Positions 9,350 through 18,921 are shown, numbered from the stretch's first letter. The stretch: DNA of 64,000 nucleotides from CAWCWN01 sp963799245 (GCA_963799245.1 CAWCWN010000005.1:62001-126000); one strand, 5' to 3'. Made by a program: numbers and translations. The notes: generated by a model not told the origin, from the sequence alone.

Positions 9350-10109
9350 GTCGCACCAACACTCCCCGTGATTGTAAGAAATTCTTCACGTCGCAAATAC
9401 GCAGTTGGCCAAAGTGAAAAATCGATGCGGCCAGAACTGCATCGGCGCACCCCGTCGTCAGACCCTCATAGATATGCTCCAGGCCGCCGACTCCCCCCGA
9501 TGCAATTACGGGAACCGGGACCGCGCCAGCGACCAGGGCCGTTAGCTCCAGGTCATAGCCTCGCCGGGTCCCATCGCGATCCATACTCGTCAAGAGAATT
9601 TCTCCCGCTCCCAGAGCCACACCCTGCCGTGCCCAGGCCAGTACGTCGATGCCGGTTGGCGTACGCCCGCCATGAATATATACCTCGTAGCCAGCAGGCA
9701 TGGAGGCGTTGGCTCGTGCATCGATTGCCAGAACGATACACTGGGCACCAAATTGTTCGGCTCCCGCGCGCAGGAGTTCGGGTTGCTGCACCGCCGCTGT
9801 ATTGAGCGAGACCTTGTCGGCGCCCGCACCCAGTGTGGCGCGGATATCCTCAACGCTGCGTATGCCGCCGCCAACGGTCACAGGAATAAAGACCTGTTGC
9901 GCCGTCTGCCGCACGACGTCAAGCATGGTCGCGCGGTTCTCGTACGAGGCGGTGATATCGAGAAAAACGAGTTCATCCGCGCCCTCTGTATTATAATACG
10001 ACGCCAGTTCAACAGGGTTGCCCGCGTCACGCAAATTCACAAATCTGGTCCCCTTGACTACACGCCCCTGCGCTACATCAAGACAGGGAATAATGCGCTT
10101 GGTCAGCAT
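9336..10109 (-). CDS. hisF: Imidazole glycerol phosphate synthase cyclase subunit
   Basis: TIM-barrel cyclase that uses ammonia from HisH to make imidazole glycerol phosphate and AICAR. Full length (257 residues). The start MLTKRIIPCLDVAQGRVVKG carries the catalytic Asp, and VTVGGGIRSVEDI, LLTSMDRDGTRRGYD and VIASGGVGG are all present. It overlaps hisA by 7 bp, indicating translational coupling. Confidence 0.97.
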   Translation of the reverse strand: MLTKRIIPCLDVAQGRVVKGTRFVNLRDAGNPVELASYYNTEGADELVFLDITASYENRATMLDVVRQTAQQVFIPVTVGGGIRSVEDIRATLGAGADKVSLNTAAVQQPELLRAGAEQFGAQCIVLAIDARANASMPAGYEVYIHGGRTPTGIDVLAWARQGVALGAGEILLTSMDRDGTRRGYDLELTALVAGAVPVPVIASGGVGGLEHIYEGLTTGCADAVLAASIFHFGQLRICDVKNFLQSRGVLVRHVKV

Positions 10110-10882
10110 GGTCTTCTCTCAATCTGCTGGATGGCTGAGGCAAGATCGACGGCCCCTGTATAGAGGGCCCTGCCCACTATCGCGCCCTCGATAGGAAGCG
10201 CAGCAAGAGCATGGAGATCGGCCAGCGAACTGACTCCTCCCGAGGCTATCAACCTGCAGGCCGCTTCCGGCGGGCCTTCCAGGCCTTGCACGCTTGCATC
10301 CCTGCCAATAGTATAGAGCATCTCTCGCAGGCCCTGCAAGTTTGGGCCGCTCAAGGCGCCATCGCGGGCGATATCGGTATAGATGAAGCGCTGTACACCG
10401 GCTGTGCGCAGCTCCGCCGCCAGGTCGGTGGCGCGGATAGATGAGGTTTCCCGCCAGCCAGAGATAGCAACGCGGCCATCGCGCGCATCCAGGCCGACAA
10501 CGATGCACTCGCCCCAGCGCCGCAGGGCCTCCACGAGCAGTTTGCGATCCGCCAGGGCCGCCGTGCCAAGAATAACGCGCTCGACGCCAGCAGCTACTAG
10601 CTGCGTGATATGCTCGAGCTGGCGTATACCCCCGCCGACCTCTATATGCAGCGAGGTCGCCGCGCGTATATTTTTGATGAGCCCTAGATTGACAGGTTGC
10701 CCTCTCAGCGCGCCATCAAGGTCGATGATATGCAGCCAGCTTGCGCCCGCCGCCTGCCAGCGTAGTGCCACCTCTACAACTCCCGCAGGAGCCGCCGCGT
10801 AGGTTGTCGCCCGGTCATAATTCCCCTGGAAGAGGCGCACACACTGGCCGTCCTTGATATCAATTGCGGGAAGTATGATCAT
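10103..10882 (-). CDS. hisA: ProFAR isomerase
   Basis: TIM-barrel isomerase converting ProFAR to PRFAR, fourth step of histidine synthesis. Full length, starting MIILPAIDIKDGQCVRLFQG. Motifs HIIDLDGALRG, VGGGIRQLEHI, YTDIARDGALSGPN and LIASGGVSSL are seen. The chosen ATG (10882) overlaps the hisH stop as ATGA; an upstream in-frame GTG would add four residues inside hisH and is less likely. Confidence 0.96.
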   Translation of the reverse strand: MIILPAIDIKDGQCVRLFQGNYDRATTYAAAPAGVVEVALRWQAAGASWLHIIDLDGALRGQPVNLGLIKNIRAATSLHIEVGGGIRQLEHITQLVAAGVERVILGTAALADRKLLVEALRRWGECIVVGLDARDGRVAISGWRETSSIRATDLAAELRTAGVQRFIYTDIARDGALSGPNLQGLREMLYTIGRDASVQGLEGPPEAACRLIASGGVSSLADLHALAALPIEGAIVGRALYTGAVDLASAIQQIERRPC

Positions 10883-11487
10883 GCTCGCACCCACTTTACA
10901 AAATTACTAAGCAGCTGCAGCCCCACCTCGCCACTCTTTTCGGGGTGAAACTGCGTGCCCCACACGGCCTCGCTTACGATAACACTACAATAAGGTGAGC
11001 CATACTGCGTGACCCCCGCTACGCCGCGCTGGTCCCCGGGCTCTACATAGTAGGAATGCGCGAAATAAAAATAGGCATCCCGCGGAATGCCGTCAAAAAT
11101 GGCCAGGTCCTCGCGCAGAGGTATGACCTGGTTCCAGCCCATATGCGGGATCTTGGGGCCGTGAGGGATACGCCGTACCTCTGCAGGGAAAAGGCCCAGC
11201 CCTTCAACTTCACCCTCGGCATGGTGATCCGCCAGTAATTGCATGCCCAGGCAGATGCCCAGGAAAGGTTTACCCTGCCAGGTCGCCTGGCGAACAGCGT
11301 CAACCAGGCCCTGTTCCTGCATACGCGCCATGGCAGAACCACCTGAGCCGACGCCCGGCAACACTACGGCCTGCGCAGCCGCGATCACCTGCGCATCAGC
11401 GGTGACCTGAACCTGTGCGCCAACATATACCAGGGCCTTCTCAATGCTGCGAAGATTGCCCGCGCCGTAATCAATGATCGCAATCAT
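10879..11487 (-). CDS. hisH: Imidazole glycerol phosphate synthase glutaminase subunit
   Basis: Class I glutamine amidotransferase that feeds ammonia to HisF. 202 residues, starting MIAIIDYGAGNLRSIEKAL. The nucleophile Cys is in FLGICLGMQLL and the His-Glu pair in GTQFHPEKSG. The downstream gene hisA starts inside its stop codon. Confidence 0.97.
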   Translation of the reverse strand: MIAIIDYGAGNLRSIEKALVYVGAQVQVTADAQVIAAAQAVVLPGVGSGGSAMARMQEQGLVDAVRQATWQGKPFLGICLGMQLLADHHAEGEVEGLGLFPAEVRRIPHGPKIPHMGWNQVIPLREDLAIFDGIPRDAYFYFAHSYYVEPGDQRGVAGVTQYGSPYCSVIVSEAVWGTQFHPEKSGEVGLQLLSNFVKWVRA

Positions 11488-11504
11488 AGCTTTATCCTCG
11501 TTGT

Positions 11505-13844
11505 TTATAATATCTCCTCCAGCACTGGCTCCTGCCCCAGCTGGACCGCGTGCGCTAATCCCAACCAGCTAATGGCAGGCGGTATGCGCTGCCCGTCAAG
11601 CAGATTAATCGTCAGCAAAGGGCAACACAGCAGGGCCAGCCTGAGAAATTCCTCAGCTCCGCTCTGCCACTCACCTCGCGCCTTGAGGAGGTTGAAGAGC
11701 GGCCGCAGCAGGTTTTCCCGCTTGCTGGCTGCAATGGCCGTGCGCAGTGGCCCGGGACTATAATTATGCTCAAGGTAGATGTGCCCACTGCGCACGGCCA
11801 CATTTATCTCCAGCTCACTGGCGATCTCCTGCGGGAAATACATCCAGGTCGCAAAGATGTTGTGATACAGCGGTTTTATTATGTCAAGTAATGGCGAGTG
11901 GCGGCCCGCGAAGGCTGGATCAAAGTACAGGTAGTCACGTTGATTTTCCAGGAAGATATTGCCATAGTGGGCGTCTCCGTGGCCTATGACGCTCGTCATC
12001 TCAACTCTGGGATCGAGTACGCTGCGGGCGCGCGTCAGCAGTTCACCCAATGTATATTGCAGCCGCAGCGCGGGCCGCTCGGGGCCTTTGATCGTCCAGC
12101 CATATGTCAGGAGTTCCTCAAACGCTAGCGTATCCCGCCGCTGGTGCGGAAGCATGAAACTTTTGCCCGCGTAAAAACTCTGCAGGCGGCCGCCGGCCAG
12201 GCGATGCCAGAAGAGTTGATGGATGGGAGCGCGTTCATTCTCCGCGGCGGGTATGCGCGCGAGTGTCGCTGCGTAGATCGCCAGCAGACGTTCGCATTCA
12301 CGCGTTTCAGCCGCGACGAGGGTCTCCAGGGTATGAGGCTCTGCCCGGGCGGTCTCAACGGCGCGCACGAGGTCGAACATAACAGGCCAGCGCACAAGCG
12401 GATAAATAACCATCTGCCGGCCCTCTGCATGCAACGTTTGCAGGGGCCTGACGATATTGTACCCGGCCTGCTGCAGGAGTTCGGCATGATAGTATTCGGC
12501 CAGGACACCCCCTTCTTCAACATGCGTTTTGAAAAAATACTCTTCACCATTGAGGCGGTAGGTACCATTAAATGAGTTCAGAGAGACTGCTTTTGGCGTG
12601 AGGTTGACGCTTTGCGTCACAAGGTGCATATGGCGCGCAAACCAGCGCCGCAAGAGCCGCTCGGCCTTCTCTCGTTCGCCGAACTGCAGGCGCTGGATCG
12701 TCGCGAGGCTATCAATTTGTGCCAGCAGGGCGGGCAGGCCGGTCACGTCGTCAAGGGTGAAATCCGGATTACTCTGCGCCAGGTGTTGGCGGGCCGCGCT
12801 GGTGCGCGCTCCCGTCAGCACAGCTATCGTCAGGCCGCCAGCGGCCCGTCCAGCCAGGATATCGCTGGTGGAGTCTCCGACTACGACAAAGTCGCCCGCA
12901 GCCACGCGGCTGCCGGCCGGCGGCCGCGCGTTGGTCCGGTCCACGGCCACCAGAAATTGAAAGGGGTGAGGTTTACCCAGCAGCGTAAGATCACCCCCAG
13001 CACGCAGAGCGGCTTCGGCGCGCTCGACATCATCATAGGTTGCGACATGCTCGGCAGAAAAATACCGCCATAGGTCATATGCTCGCAGAGGCAGGACCGC
13101 TTCCTGGTAGACGCGTCCGGTGGCGCAGCCCATGACATAGCCCTGGGACTGTAGGGTTGCCAGCGTGGCCTGCAGCCGCTCCAGGGGCAGGAATGGTTGT
13201 TCAAAATGAACACAGCCAGGCTTACCGGGCTGAGCCGGCGCATGCGCATAGCTCTCAAGGTAGAGTTGATCGCCGAGGTACCACGCTTGAAAAATATCCT
13301 GGCAGAAGGTCCAGAAGGGGCTATGGCGCGAAAAGACATCGCTGATGGCATAACCCAGGGCCTGGCTGGCATAGGCGTCAATGCGATTAATCAGTTCGAG
13401 ACCAACGGCTCCTTGAAAGACGGGAGCATCGAGAATGTTCATGCCAGGCCTATCCTGAGCATGCATGTCCCGCGCTGCCAGCTGTGCGCGCAAAACTGCC
13501 AGCCAGCGAGCCTCCCAGGGCCGCATGGGCAACAGGGCGCTAAGATCGCCAAGTCGCCTTAAGATATGCAGTAAATGCAGGCAGACCGTTACATAACACG
13601 TGTCCCAGTTGGAGTTGATCGCGCGAGCTTTGAGCGCCAGGATCTCCGTCTCTGGAAAGATGTCGCGGCTGAGGCGGCGGCTCTCTAGCGCTCCGCTCAC
13701 GGGGATATAGCGGTCATATGCGGCATCCATGTGCCAGTAACGCGGGCTGTAGTATAGCTCGTGCAGCGTCAGGCCTGCCGCGTCCCAATACGCCTCTTCG
13801 CTGGTAATCACACCATCCAGGTCGAAAATAATTACATTGCTCAA
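11505..13844 (-). CDS. HAD phosphatase - APH-like kinase fusion inside the his operon
   Basis: A 779-residue two-domain protein. Residues 1-390 form a HAD-type phosphohydrolase: motif I IIFDLDGVITSEE and motif III/IV VVGDSTSDILAGRAAG, with a large helical insertion after motif I. Residues 400-779 resemble aminoglycoside/choline-type phosphotransferases: VIGHGDAHYGNIF (Brenner loop) and YLYFDPAFAGRHSPLLDI. It starts at TTG 13844, overlapping the hisG stop as TTGA, and ends 17 bp before hisH. Its position suggests a role in histidine synthesis; the HAD half could supply histinol-phosphate phosphatase activity, but this is inference. The kinase substrate is unknown. Confidence 0.72.
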   Translation of the reverse strand: MSNVIIFDLDGVITSEEAYWDAAGLTLHELYYSPRYWHMDAAYDRYIPVSGALESRRLSRDIFPETEILALKARAINSNWDTCYVTVCLHLLHILRRLGDLSALLPMRPWEARWLAVLRAQLAARDMHAQDRPGMNILDAPVFQGAVGLELINRIDAYASQALGYAISDVFSRHSPFWTFCQDIFQAWYLGDQLYLESYAHAPAQPGKPGCVHFEQPFLPLERLQATLATLQSQGYVMGCATGRVYQEAVLPLRAYDLWRYFSAEHVATYDDVERAEAALRAGGDLTLLGKPHPFQFLVAVDRTNARPPAGSRVAAGDFVVVGDSTSDILAGRAAGGLTIAVLTGARTSAARQHLAQSNPDFTLDDVTGLPALLAQIDSLATIQRLQFGEREKAERLLRRWFARHMHLVTQSVNLTPKAVSLNSFNGTYRLNGEEYFFKTHVEEGGVLAEYYHAELLQQAGYNIVRPLQTLHAEGRQMVIYPLVRWPVMFDLVRAVETARAEPHTLETLVAAETRECERLLAIYAATLARIPAAENERAPIHQLFWHRLAGGRLQSFYAGKSFMLPHQRRDTLAFEELLTYGWTIKGPERPALRLQYTLGELLTRARSVLDPRVEMTSVIGHGDAHYGNIFLENQRDYLYFDPAFAGRHSPLLDIIKPLYHNIFATWMYFPQEIASELEINVAVRSGHIYLEHNYSPGPLRTAIAASKRENLLRPLFNLLKARGEWQSGAEEFLRLALLCCPLLTINLLDGQRIPPAISWLGLAHAVQLGQEPVLEEIL

Positions 13845-14938
13845 CTTAACCTCTTTAAACGCTCATGCAGAACGCGCAGGCTGCGCGCTTCTGCTGCAAA
13901 ACGATAGGTGAGCGGGGTAATATCGATGTGAGAGGCTCCCATTGAGCGTAAGGCGGCGACCGTCTCCAGCAGTTCGGCGCTGGGATTGCCCATGTCGACG
14001 ACTCCAGAGAGGGTATATTCGGGGGCGCCGGCCGTATGCCTGCCATCGGCATCGATATTGGCGGGGCGCAGCTGCACTCCTGCGATGCGCGTTTTCAGCC
14101 GCTCGGCGATATACTGGATCTTCTCACTCTCCTCAATACGCAGGTGAGCTGTAAGTATGGAGCGATCGCGCGCCTGCATGCGCGCTTCGATCAGTTCCAG
14201 CATAGTTGAAGCAGTTTGTAAGGCCTGCCTGTCCGACTTCAGCAGGCGGGTATTCGCAACCAGGCAGGCCTGTGAATACAGGACGACGCCATCTTCGAGC
14301 AATTTCAGGTGATTTTCGCGCAGCGTTGTACCCGTCTCGGTCAGGTCTACGATCAGGTCGGCCGTGTCGGTCAAAGGGGCTGCCTCAAGCGCTCCATGCG
14401 GCGAGACGATCTTGCAATGCACAATGCCATGCCGGCGTAGAAACTGGCCGGTCAGGAGCGGGTACTTCGTCGCGATGCGCAGGCCGCGCCCTTTATGGGT
14501 AAAGTAGTACCCGGCCAGGTGCCAGAGGTCGGCGCAGGTGCTCACGTCGATCCAGGTCTCAGGTACGGCGACGACGAGGCGGCAGCTGCCATAGCCCAGG
14601 CTGCGCTCTAAAATAATCAGGTCATCGTCGTAGCTACCTTTTTCATCTTCACCTGTGCCCCCGGCGCCCTCGCCCTGTTCAAGATGACCGCGGTGTTCAG
14701 CCAGGATATCATAACCGGTGATACCGAGGGTCGCATCTCCCTCCTGCACCAGGGCGGGAATATCGGCGGCGCGCTGAAAAACGACTTCCAGGTCAGGCAT
14801 ACTGCTCATACGTGCCAGGTACTGGCGAGGATTGCTGCGCTTTACTTTCATGCCAGCCTCGGCCAGAAACGCGAGGGTCGCCGCTTCCAGAGCGCCTTTG
14901 CCCGGCAGAGCCAGGCGAATGCCAGCTTCTCCTCTCAC
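13841..14938 (-). CDS. hisG: ATP phosphoribosyltransferase
   Basis: First, committed step of histidine synthesis: ATP plus PRPP to phosphoribosyl-ATP. The 365 residues exceed the usual 280-300 of the long form. The N-terminus IRLALPGKGALEAATLAFL and LIVDLTETGTTLRENHL (PRPP-binding region) are typical, and the C-terminal 75 residues look like the ACT-like regulatory domain of HisG-long. An extra acidic, glycine-rich loop (about 88-108) adds length. It overlaps the hisS/Z-like gene as ATGA. Confidence 0.93.
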   Translation of the reverse strand: MRGEAGIRLALPGKGALEAATLAFLAEAGMKVKRSNPRQYLARMSSMPDLEVVFQRAADIPALVQEGDATLGITGYDILAEHRGHLEQGEGAGGTGEDEKGSYDDDLIILERSLGYGSCRLVVAVPETWIDVSTCADLWHLAGYYFTHKGRGLRIATKYPLLTGQFLRRHGIVHCKIVSPHGALEAAPLTDTADLIVDLTETGTTLRENHLKLLEDGVVLYSQACLVANTRLLKSDRQALQTASTMLELIEARMQARDRSILTAHLRIEESEKIQYIAERLKTRIAGVQLRPANIDADGRHTAGAPEYTLSGVVDMGNPSAELLETVAALRSMGASHIDITPLTYRFAAEARSLRVLHERLKRLS

Positions 14939-16446
14939 AGGAACTGCTCCCTTCCCGCCAGCTGTTCAAGCAGCGTTGGTATTGTCGCGCGCTGTTCCTC
15001 ACCGGTCTCCAGGTTTCTCACGGTGACTGTCCCTGCTTGCTGCTCATTTTCACCGACGATAAAGGCCAGGCGCAGGCGTTTCTTCGCCGCCTGCTTTAAC
15101 CCGGCTCCCACGCCATGCCCGCTCAGATCTACCTCGTTCGCGATACCCAGCAGGCGCGCGGAACGCGCGATCTGCAGGGCATAGGGCACGTCGCGGGAAT
15201 TGACAGGAATAACCAGGGCTGCTATGTTTGGAGAACGCGGCAGATCACCTTCAGCTACAACAGCAAGCAGGCGCTCAACCCCAAAGGCAAAGCCGCAGGC
15301 ATGGATATCACGTCCGCTGCCCACCGCGCGCATGAGGCGATCGTAGCGTCCCCCGCCACACAGCTGCGCCGTGGCGCCGCCATCATCGGGAGCATGAATC
15401 TCAAAAACGAGTCCCGTATAGTAGCTGACGCCTCTTCCAAGCGAGAGGTTGAGCCTGATGCGCTCGCTCGCGACACCACACCGCTCGAGCAGGGTCACAA
15501 GCTCTTCAAGTTCTGTCAGAGGGCCCGCATCAAGCTCGTAGCGCGCCAGCAGCTCGCGTAACTCCCCAAATACGCCCGGGGGGGGACCAGAGACCGCGTG
15601 CAGTTCGCGCAAAAATTCCAGCGCATACAAAATTTGCCGCCGCTGCTCATTGCGTCCCATCTTCCAGAGATAGCGTTCGACCACCTCGTGACGAGCGGCA
15701 TCATCACCAAAAGAGATACTGATGCCGTTTAACAGCGAAGTAATATGGTGCGTGGTCTCTTTATCCGAGAGCGCGGCTCCGGAGGCGCTTTTCCCATCGG
15801 CCGCGCCAAGGGGGCTCAGCGGATACAACGCTTCCAGGCGTTCCTGGGCCAGGCGCTCACCCTCGCTGGATCGACTGATCTGCTCCATCAGGCTGAGCAG
15901 CAGGCGAGCGGCGTGATCATCGAGCCGCAGGCGATTGATGAAGCCGCTGGCTACGCCGATATGGCCAAGCTCCAGGCGATACTCGGCTATATGCAACTCC
16001 CGCAGGACATCGCAGGCAAGAAGTAACATCTCGGCGTCGGCGGCAGCGACCTGGCCGCCAAATAACTCGATGCCAAGCTGGGTGTGCTGGCGAAAGCGAT
16101 TGCGCCCTGGCGTCTCGTAGCGAAAGATGGGCCCGGCGTATTGTAAGCGCACGGGCAGGGGCTGCTGCTGGTAATGGTCGAGGTAGAGGCGACAGATTGA
16201 GGCCGTATATTCCGGCCGCAGGCAGAGGTCGCGATTATGCAGGCGAAAGGCATAGAGATTCTGCCACAGGTCCTGGCCGAAGCTGGCGAGGAAGAGATCG
16301 CTGCGCTCGAGTATGGGCGTATCCACAGCGCCATAGCCGGCCTGCGCCAGGAATGCCCTCAGGCGCTCAATCAGCCAGCGCTGCTGCTGGTATGACTCGG
16401 GCAAAAGGTCGTGCATACCCCGCAAGCGCTCAACACGATTTTTCAT
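14935..16446 (-). CDS. Histidyl-tRNA synthetase family protein (HisS or HisZ-like)
   Basis: Class II synthetase fold of 503 residues. Motif 2 reads GPIFRYETPGRNRFRQ and the His-adenylate loop GRGVSYYTGLVFE. A C-terminal anticodon-binding domain (VIPVNSRDVPYALQIARSAR onward) is retained, which HisZ normally lacks. Being fused in translation to hisG argues for a HisZ regulatory role; the full domain set and the long-form HisG argue for a real HisRS. An insertion of about 60 residues lies before the His-adenylate loop. Start ATG 16446. Confidence 0.82.
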   Translation of the reverse strand: MKNRVERLRGMHDLLPESYQQQRWLIERLRAFLAQAGYGAVDTPILERSDLFLASFGQDLWQNLYAFRLHNRDLCLRPEYTASICRLYLDHYQQQPLPVRLQYAGPIFRYETPGRNRFRQHTQLGIELFGGQVAAADAEMLLLACDVLRELHIAEYRLELGHIGVASGFINRLRLDDHAARLLLSLMEQISRSSEGERLAQERLEALYPLSPLGAADGKSASGAALSDKETTHHITSLLNGISISFGDDAARHEVVERYLWKMGRNEQRRQILYALEFLRELHAVSGPPPGVFGELRELLARYELDAGPLTELEELVTLLERCGVASERIRLNLSLGRGVSYYTGLVFEIHAPDDGGATAQLCGGGRYDRLMRAVGSGRDIHACGFAFGVERLLAVVAEGDLPRSPNIAALVIPVNSRDVPYALQIARSARLLGIANEVDLSGHGVGAGLKQAAKKRLRLAFIVGENEQQAGTVTVRNLETGEEQRATIPTLLEQLAGREQFL

Positions 16447-16461
16447 CGTCCTTCACCTTTT

Positions 16462-17340
16462 TTACACTACATTGCGCTTGATCATTGTACCTGCCCCCTG
16501 GTCGGTAAACAATTCGCGCAGCAGGACATGCTGCTCGCGTCCATCGACGATATGCACACGTGGAACGGCGCGCAGCGCGTCGAGACAGGCCGAGACTTTC
16601 GGTATCATACCGCCGTTGATAACCCCCTGCTGCATAAGTTGCTGCGCCTCGGCCTCGTCCAGTTCCGAGATCAACGAGCCGTCCGCACGACAGATACCCA
16701 CAACGTTGCTCAGAAAAATGAGCTTCTCGGCCTTAAGCGCCCCGGCAAGGTGGGCCGCTACCAGGTCGGCGTTGATATTCAGGCACGTCCCATCCGGCCC
16801 CTGCCCCAGGGGCGCAATAATCGGGATATAGGCCTGGTCGATCAAGGTCCGAATGATGGTGGGATCAACCCCCTCAACCTCTCCTACAAAACCGAGGCGT
16901 TCATCGATCATGTGCGCTCGCACCATGTTTCCATCGGTTCCACTGAGGCCGATGGCCCGCCCTCCTAGCTGGGCGATCTTAACCACCAGGCCCTGATTCA
17001 CCTGTCCAAGCAAGACCATGCGTACGACTTCCAGGGTCAGCGCGTCGGTAACCCGTAACCCCTGCTCAAAACGCGGCGGGACGTTAAGTTTCGCCAGCCA
17101 CTCATTGATATATGGGCCACCTCCATGTACCAGCACAGGGTTAGCACCCAGGGCTCGCAACCAGACGATATCCTGTAGAATGCTCTGCTGGTGCTCCAGC
17201 GTACTACCGCCTAATTTTATGACAAGCGTCTTGCCCTTAAGAAAGTCAATATAAGGCAGCGCTTCACGCAATACCTGGGCAATCAGAAAGTGATCATTTA
17301 TTACATCACCATCCGGGCTCATTGAAAAGGTAATCGCCAT
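16462..17340 (-). CDS. argB: Acetylglutamate kinase
   Basis: Amino-acid kinase phosphorylating N-acetylglutamate in arginine synthesis. 292 residues. TLVIKLGGSTLEHQ (P-loop like), VLVHGGGPYINEW, GLSGTDGNMVRAH and NINADLVAAHLAGAL fit the family; MIPKVSACLDAL is the C-terminal signature. It lies between argC and the hisS/Z-like gene on the same strand with short gaps, so arginine and histidine genes form one transcription unit. Confidence 0.93.
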   Translation of the reverse strand: MAITFSMSPDGDVINDHFLIAQVLREALPYIDFLKGKTLVIKLGGSTLEHQQSILQDIVWLRALGANPVLVHGGGPYINEWLAKLNVPPRFEQGLRVTDALTLEVVRMVLLGQVNQGLVVKIAQLGGRAIGLSGTDGNMVRAHMIDERLGFVGEVEGVDPTIIRTLIDQAYIPIIAPLGQGPDGTCLNINADLVAAHLAGALKAEKLIFLSNVVGICRADGSLISELDEAEAQQLMQQGVINGGMIPKVSACLDALRAVPRVHIVDGREQHVLLRELFTDQGAGTMIKRNVV

Positions 17341-17385
17341 AATTACTACTCCTGATGGGTTTATTGGTTGCGATAAAATTTAACT

Positions 17386-18471
17386 TTATGGATAGAGCGC
17401 GAGCGCGGAAAGTCCCTCGGCCTCATCCAGGCCATAGAGTCGATTTGCATTCTGTATCGCCTGGCCCGCGGCCCCCTTGACGAGGTTATCAAGGCAGGAG
17501 ATGACCAGCAGGCGCCCGCTACGTACGTCTACCGTTGGATAGATACAACAGAAATTGCTGCCGTAGGTCCACTTTGTATGCGGTGGCTGATCGACCACGC
17601 GCACAAAAGGTTCAGCGGCATAATACTCACGATAGAGTGCGTGCACTTCCCCTGGTGTGGTTGCATGCCCCTCTGGCCTGAGATCGGCATAGCTCGTCGC
17701 CAGGATGCCGCGCGTCATCGGCATCAGGTGGGGTATAAATGTAAGGCGCAGAGGCGCGGCCTGGTGACCACCTGCGGCCGCGGCCGCTTCAAGCTCCTGG
17801 ACAATCTCAGGCAGGTGGCGATGGCCGCCCAGGTTATACGCGCTCACGTCTTCATTGACCTCGGCGTAGTGGGTGCCAGGGGTCGGGCTGCGCCCGGCTC
17901 CACTGACGCCTGACTTGGCATCGATGATCGCGGCGGGCGAGATGATGCCTTCCGCCAGGGCGGGAATGAGGCCGAGGATAGCGGCGGTAGCGTAGCAACC
18001 AGGATTAGCGACCAGGCTGGCCCGTTGGATCCGTTCGCGGTAGCGCTCACACATGCCGTAGACGGCGCTCTCCAGTAGGCCCGGTGCAGGATGGGTGTGC
18101 CTGTACCATTCTTCATACTGCACGGCATTGCGCAAACGAAAATCAGCGGAGAGGTCCACCACCTTTGTGCCTCGCTCAAGCAGGCCAACCACCGCCTCCG
18201 CGGCGGCGGCATGGGGCAGGCATACAAAGGCGAGCTCGCTTTGCGCCGGCTCCGCGCTAATGAGCAGCTCAGGGTTCACCCCAGCTTCTTCTTTACCTGT
18301 CCGCAGATGCAGCTGGGGAAAAACCTCACCCAGGCGCTTGCCCGCCGCGCTGCGCGCGGTAACCGAGCGCACACTGAAATGAGGATGCTGCGCCAGTAAC
18401 CTCAGGAGTTCCAGGCCGGTATAGCTGGTAATATTCACAATCGAAACGCTTATCATCGGCATCACATCCAT
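17386..18471 (-). CDS. argC: N-acetyl-gamma-glutamyl-phosphate reductase
   Basis: NADPH-dependent reductase, third step of arginine synthesis. The core starts MISVSIVNITSYTGLELLRL; the catalytic Cys is in LVANPGCYATAAIL, and GVSGAGRSPTPGTHYAEVNE is the family signature. Starts at 18471, 18462 and 18456 are all in frame and close together; none has a strong ribosome binding site, so the N-terminus is uncertain by a few residues. It is the first gene behind the second T-box leader. Confidence 0.93.
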   Translation of the reverse strand: MDVMPMISVSIVNITSYTGLELLRLLAQHPHFSVRSVTARSAAGKRLGEVFPQLHLRTGKEEAGVNPELLISAEPAQSELAFVCLPHAAAAEAVVGLLERGTKVVDLSADFRLRNAVQYEEWYRHTHPAPGLLESAVYGMCERYRERIQRASLVANPGCYATAAILGLIPALAEGIISPAAIIDAKSGVSGAGRSPTPGTHYAEVNEDVSAYNLGGHRHLPEIVQELEAAAAAGGHQAAPLRLTFIPHLMPMTRGILATSYADLRPEGHATTPGEVHALYREYYAAEPFVRVVDQPPHTKWTYGSNFCCIYPTVDVRSGRLLVISCLDNLVKGAAGQAIQNANRLYGLDEAEGLSALALYP

Positions 18472-18512
18472 TTCACACGAGAAAATCACCGCTGTAGTTG
18501 AGAAGGGGGAAT

Positions 18513-18835
18513 AAAAAACTCCCGTCCCTCTCAATTGCTAAAGGGACGAGAGCTGGGTTCTTTATCTGCTCCCGTGGTACCACCCCGATTGTCAAAGAAT
18601 GCTACAACGCAACCATCCCGTCTTCCTCACATCTTTGTGACGAAGGGTCTGTGACCACTCTTTCCGGTTATCCTGCTGCGCGGGAACCGCCCGCCTGTTC
18701 CTACTTGCCTGCCAGGTGCAGGCTTTCTTCGGTCAGCCGCTCACGAAAGGGTTCTGAGTAGGCAGATCCATGCCGAACTTTCAGCACACTTCGGCTCGCT
18801 GTCGGTTGCCTGGTCTCATACTATGTTCGCTCAAC
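18513..18835 (-). promoter_or_regulatory. T-box leader in front of the arg-his operon
   Basis: On the minus strand the T-box GGGGTGGTACCACGGG (18571-18586) precedes a terminator stem (18519-18529 with 18542-18552) and a T run. Upstream, stem I has AGTA, an AGCGAG bulge and a GCTG distal loop. The specifier region after the GAA of the loop-E motif reads CCCTTTCG (within 18740-18754), so the amino acid sensed is not obvious: CCC/CCT (Pro) is in the expected register, and CGT (Arg) overlaps its end. TGGT predicts a discriminator A, which excludes tRNA-His (discriminator C). Confidence 0.88.
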
Positions 18836-18921
18836 GCGGGTCAGGCTTTTTATGTAGTTGTTGTTATAAGGATAACAGGAGATACAAGAAATGTCAATTT
18901 CCCCCGGACCGCAAACGGAAA

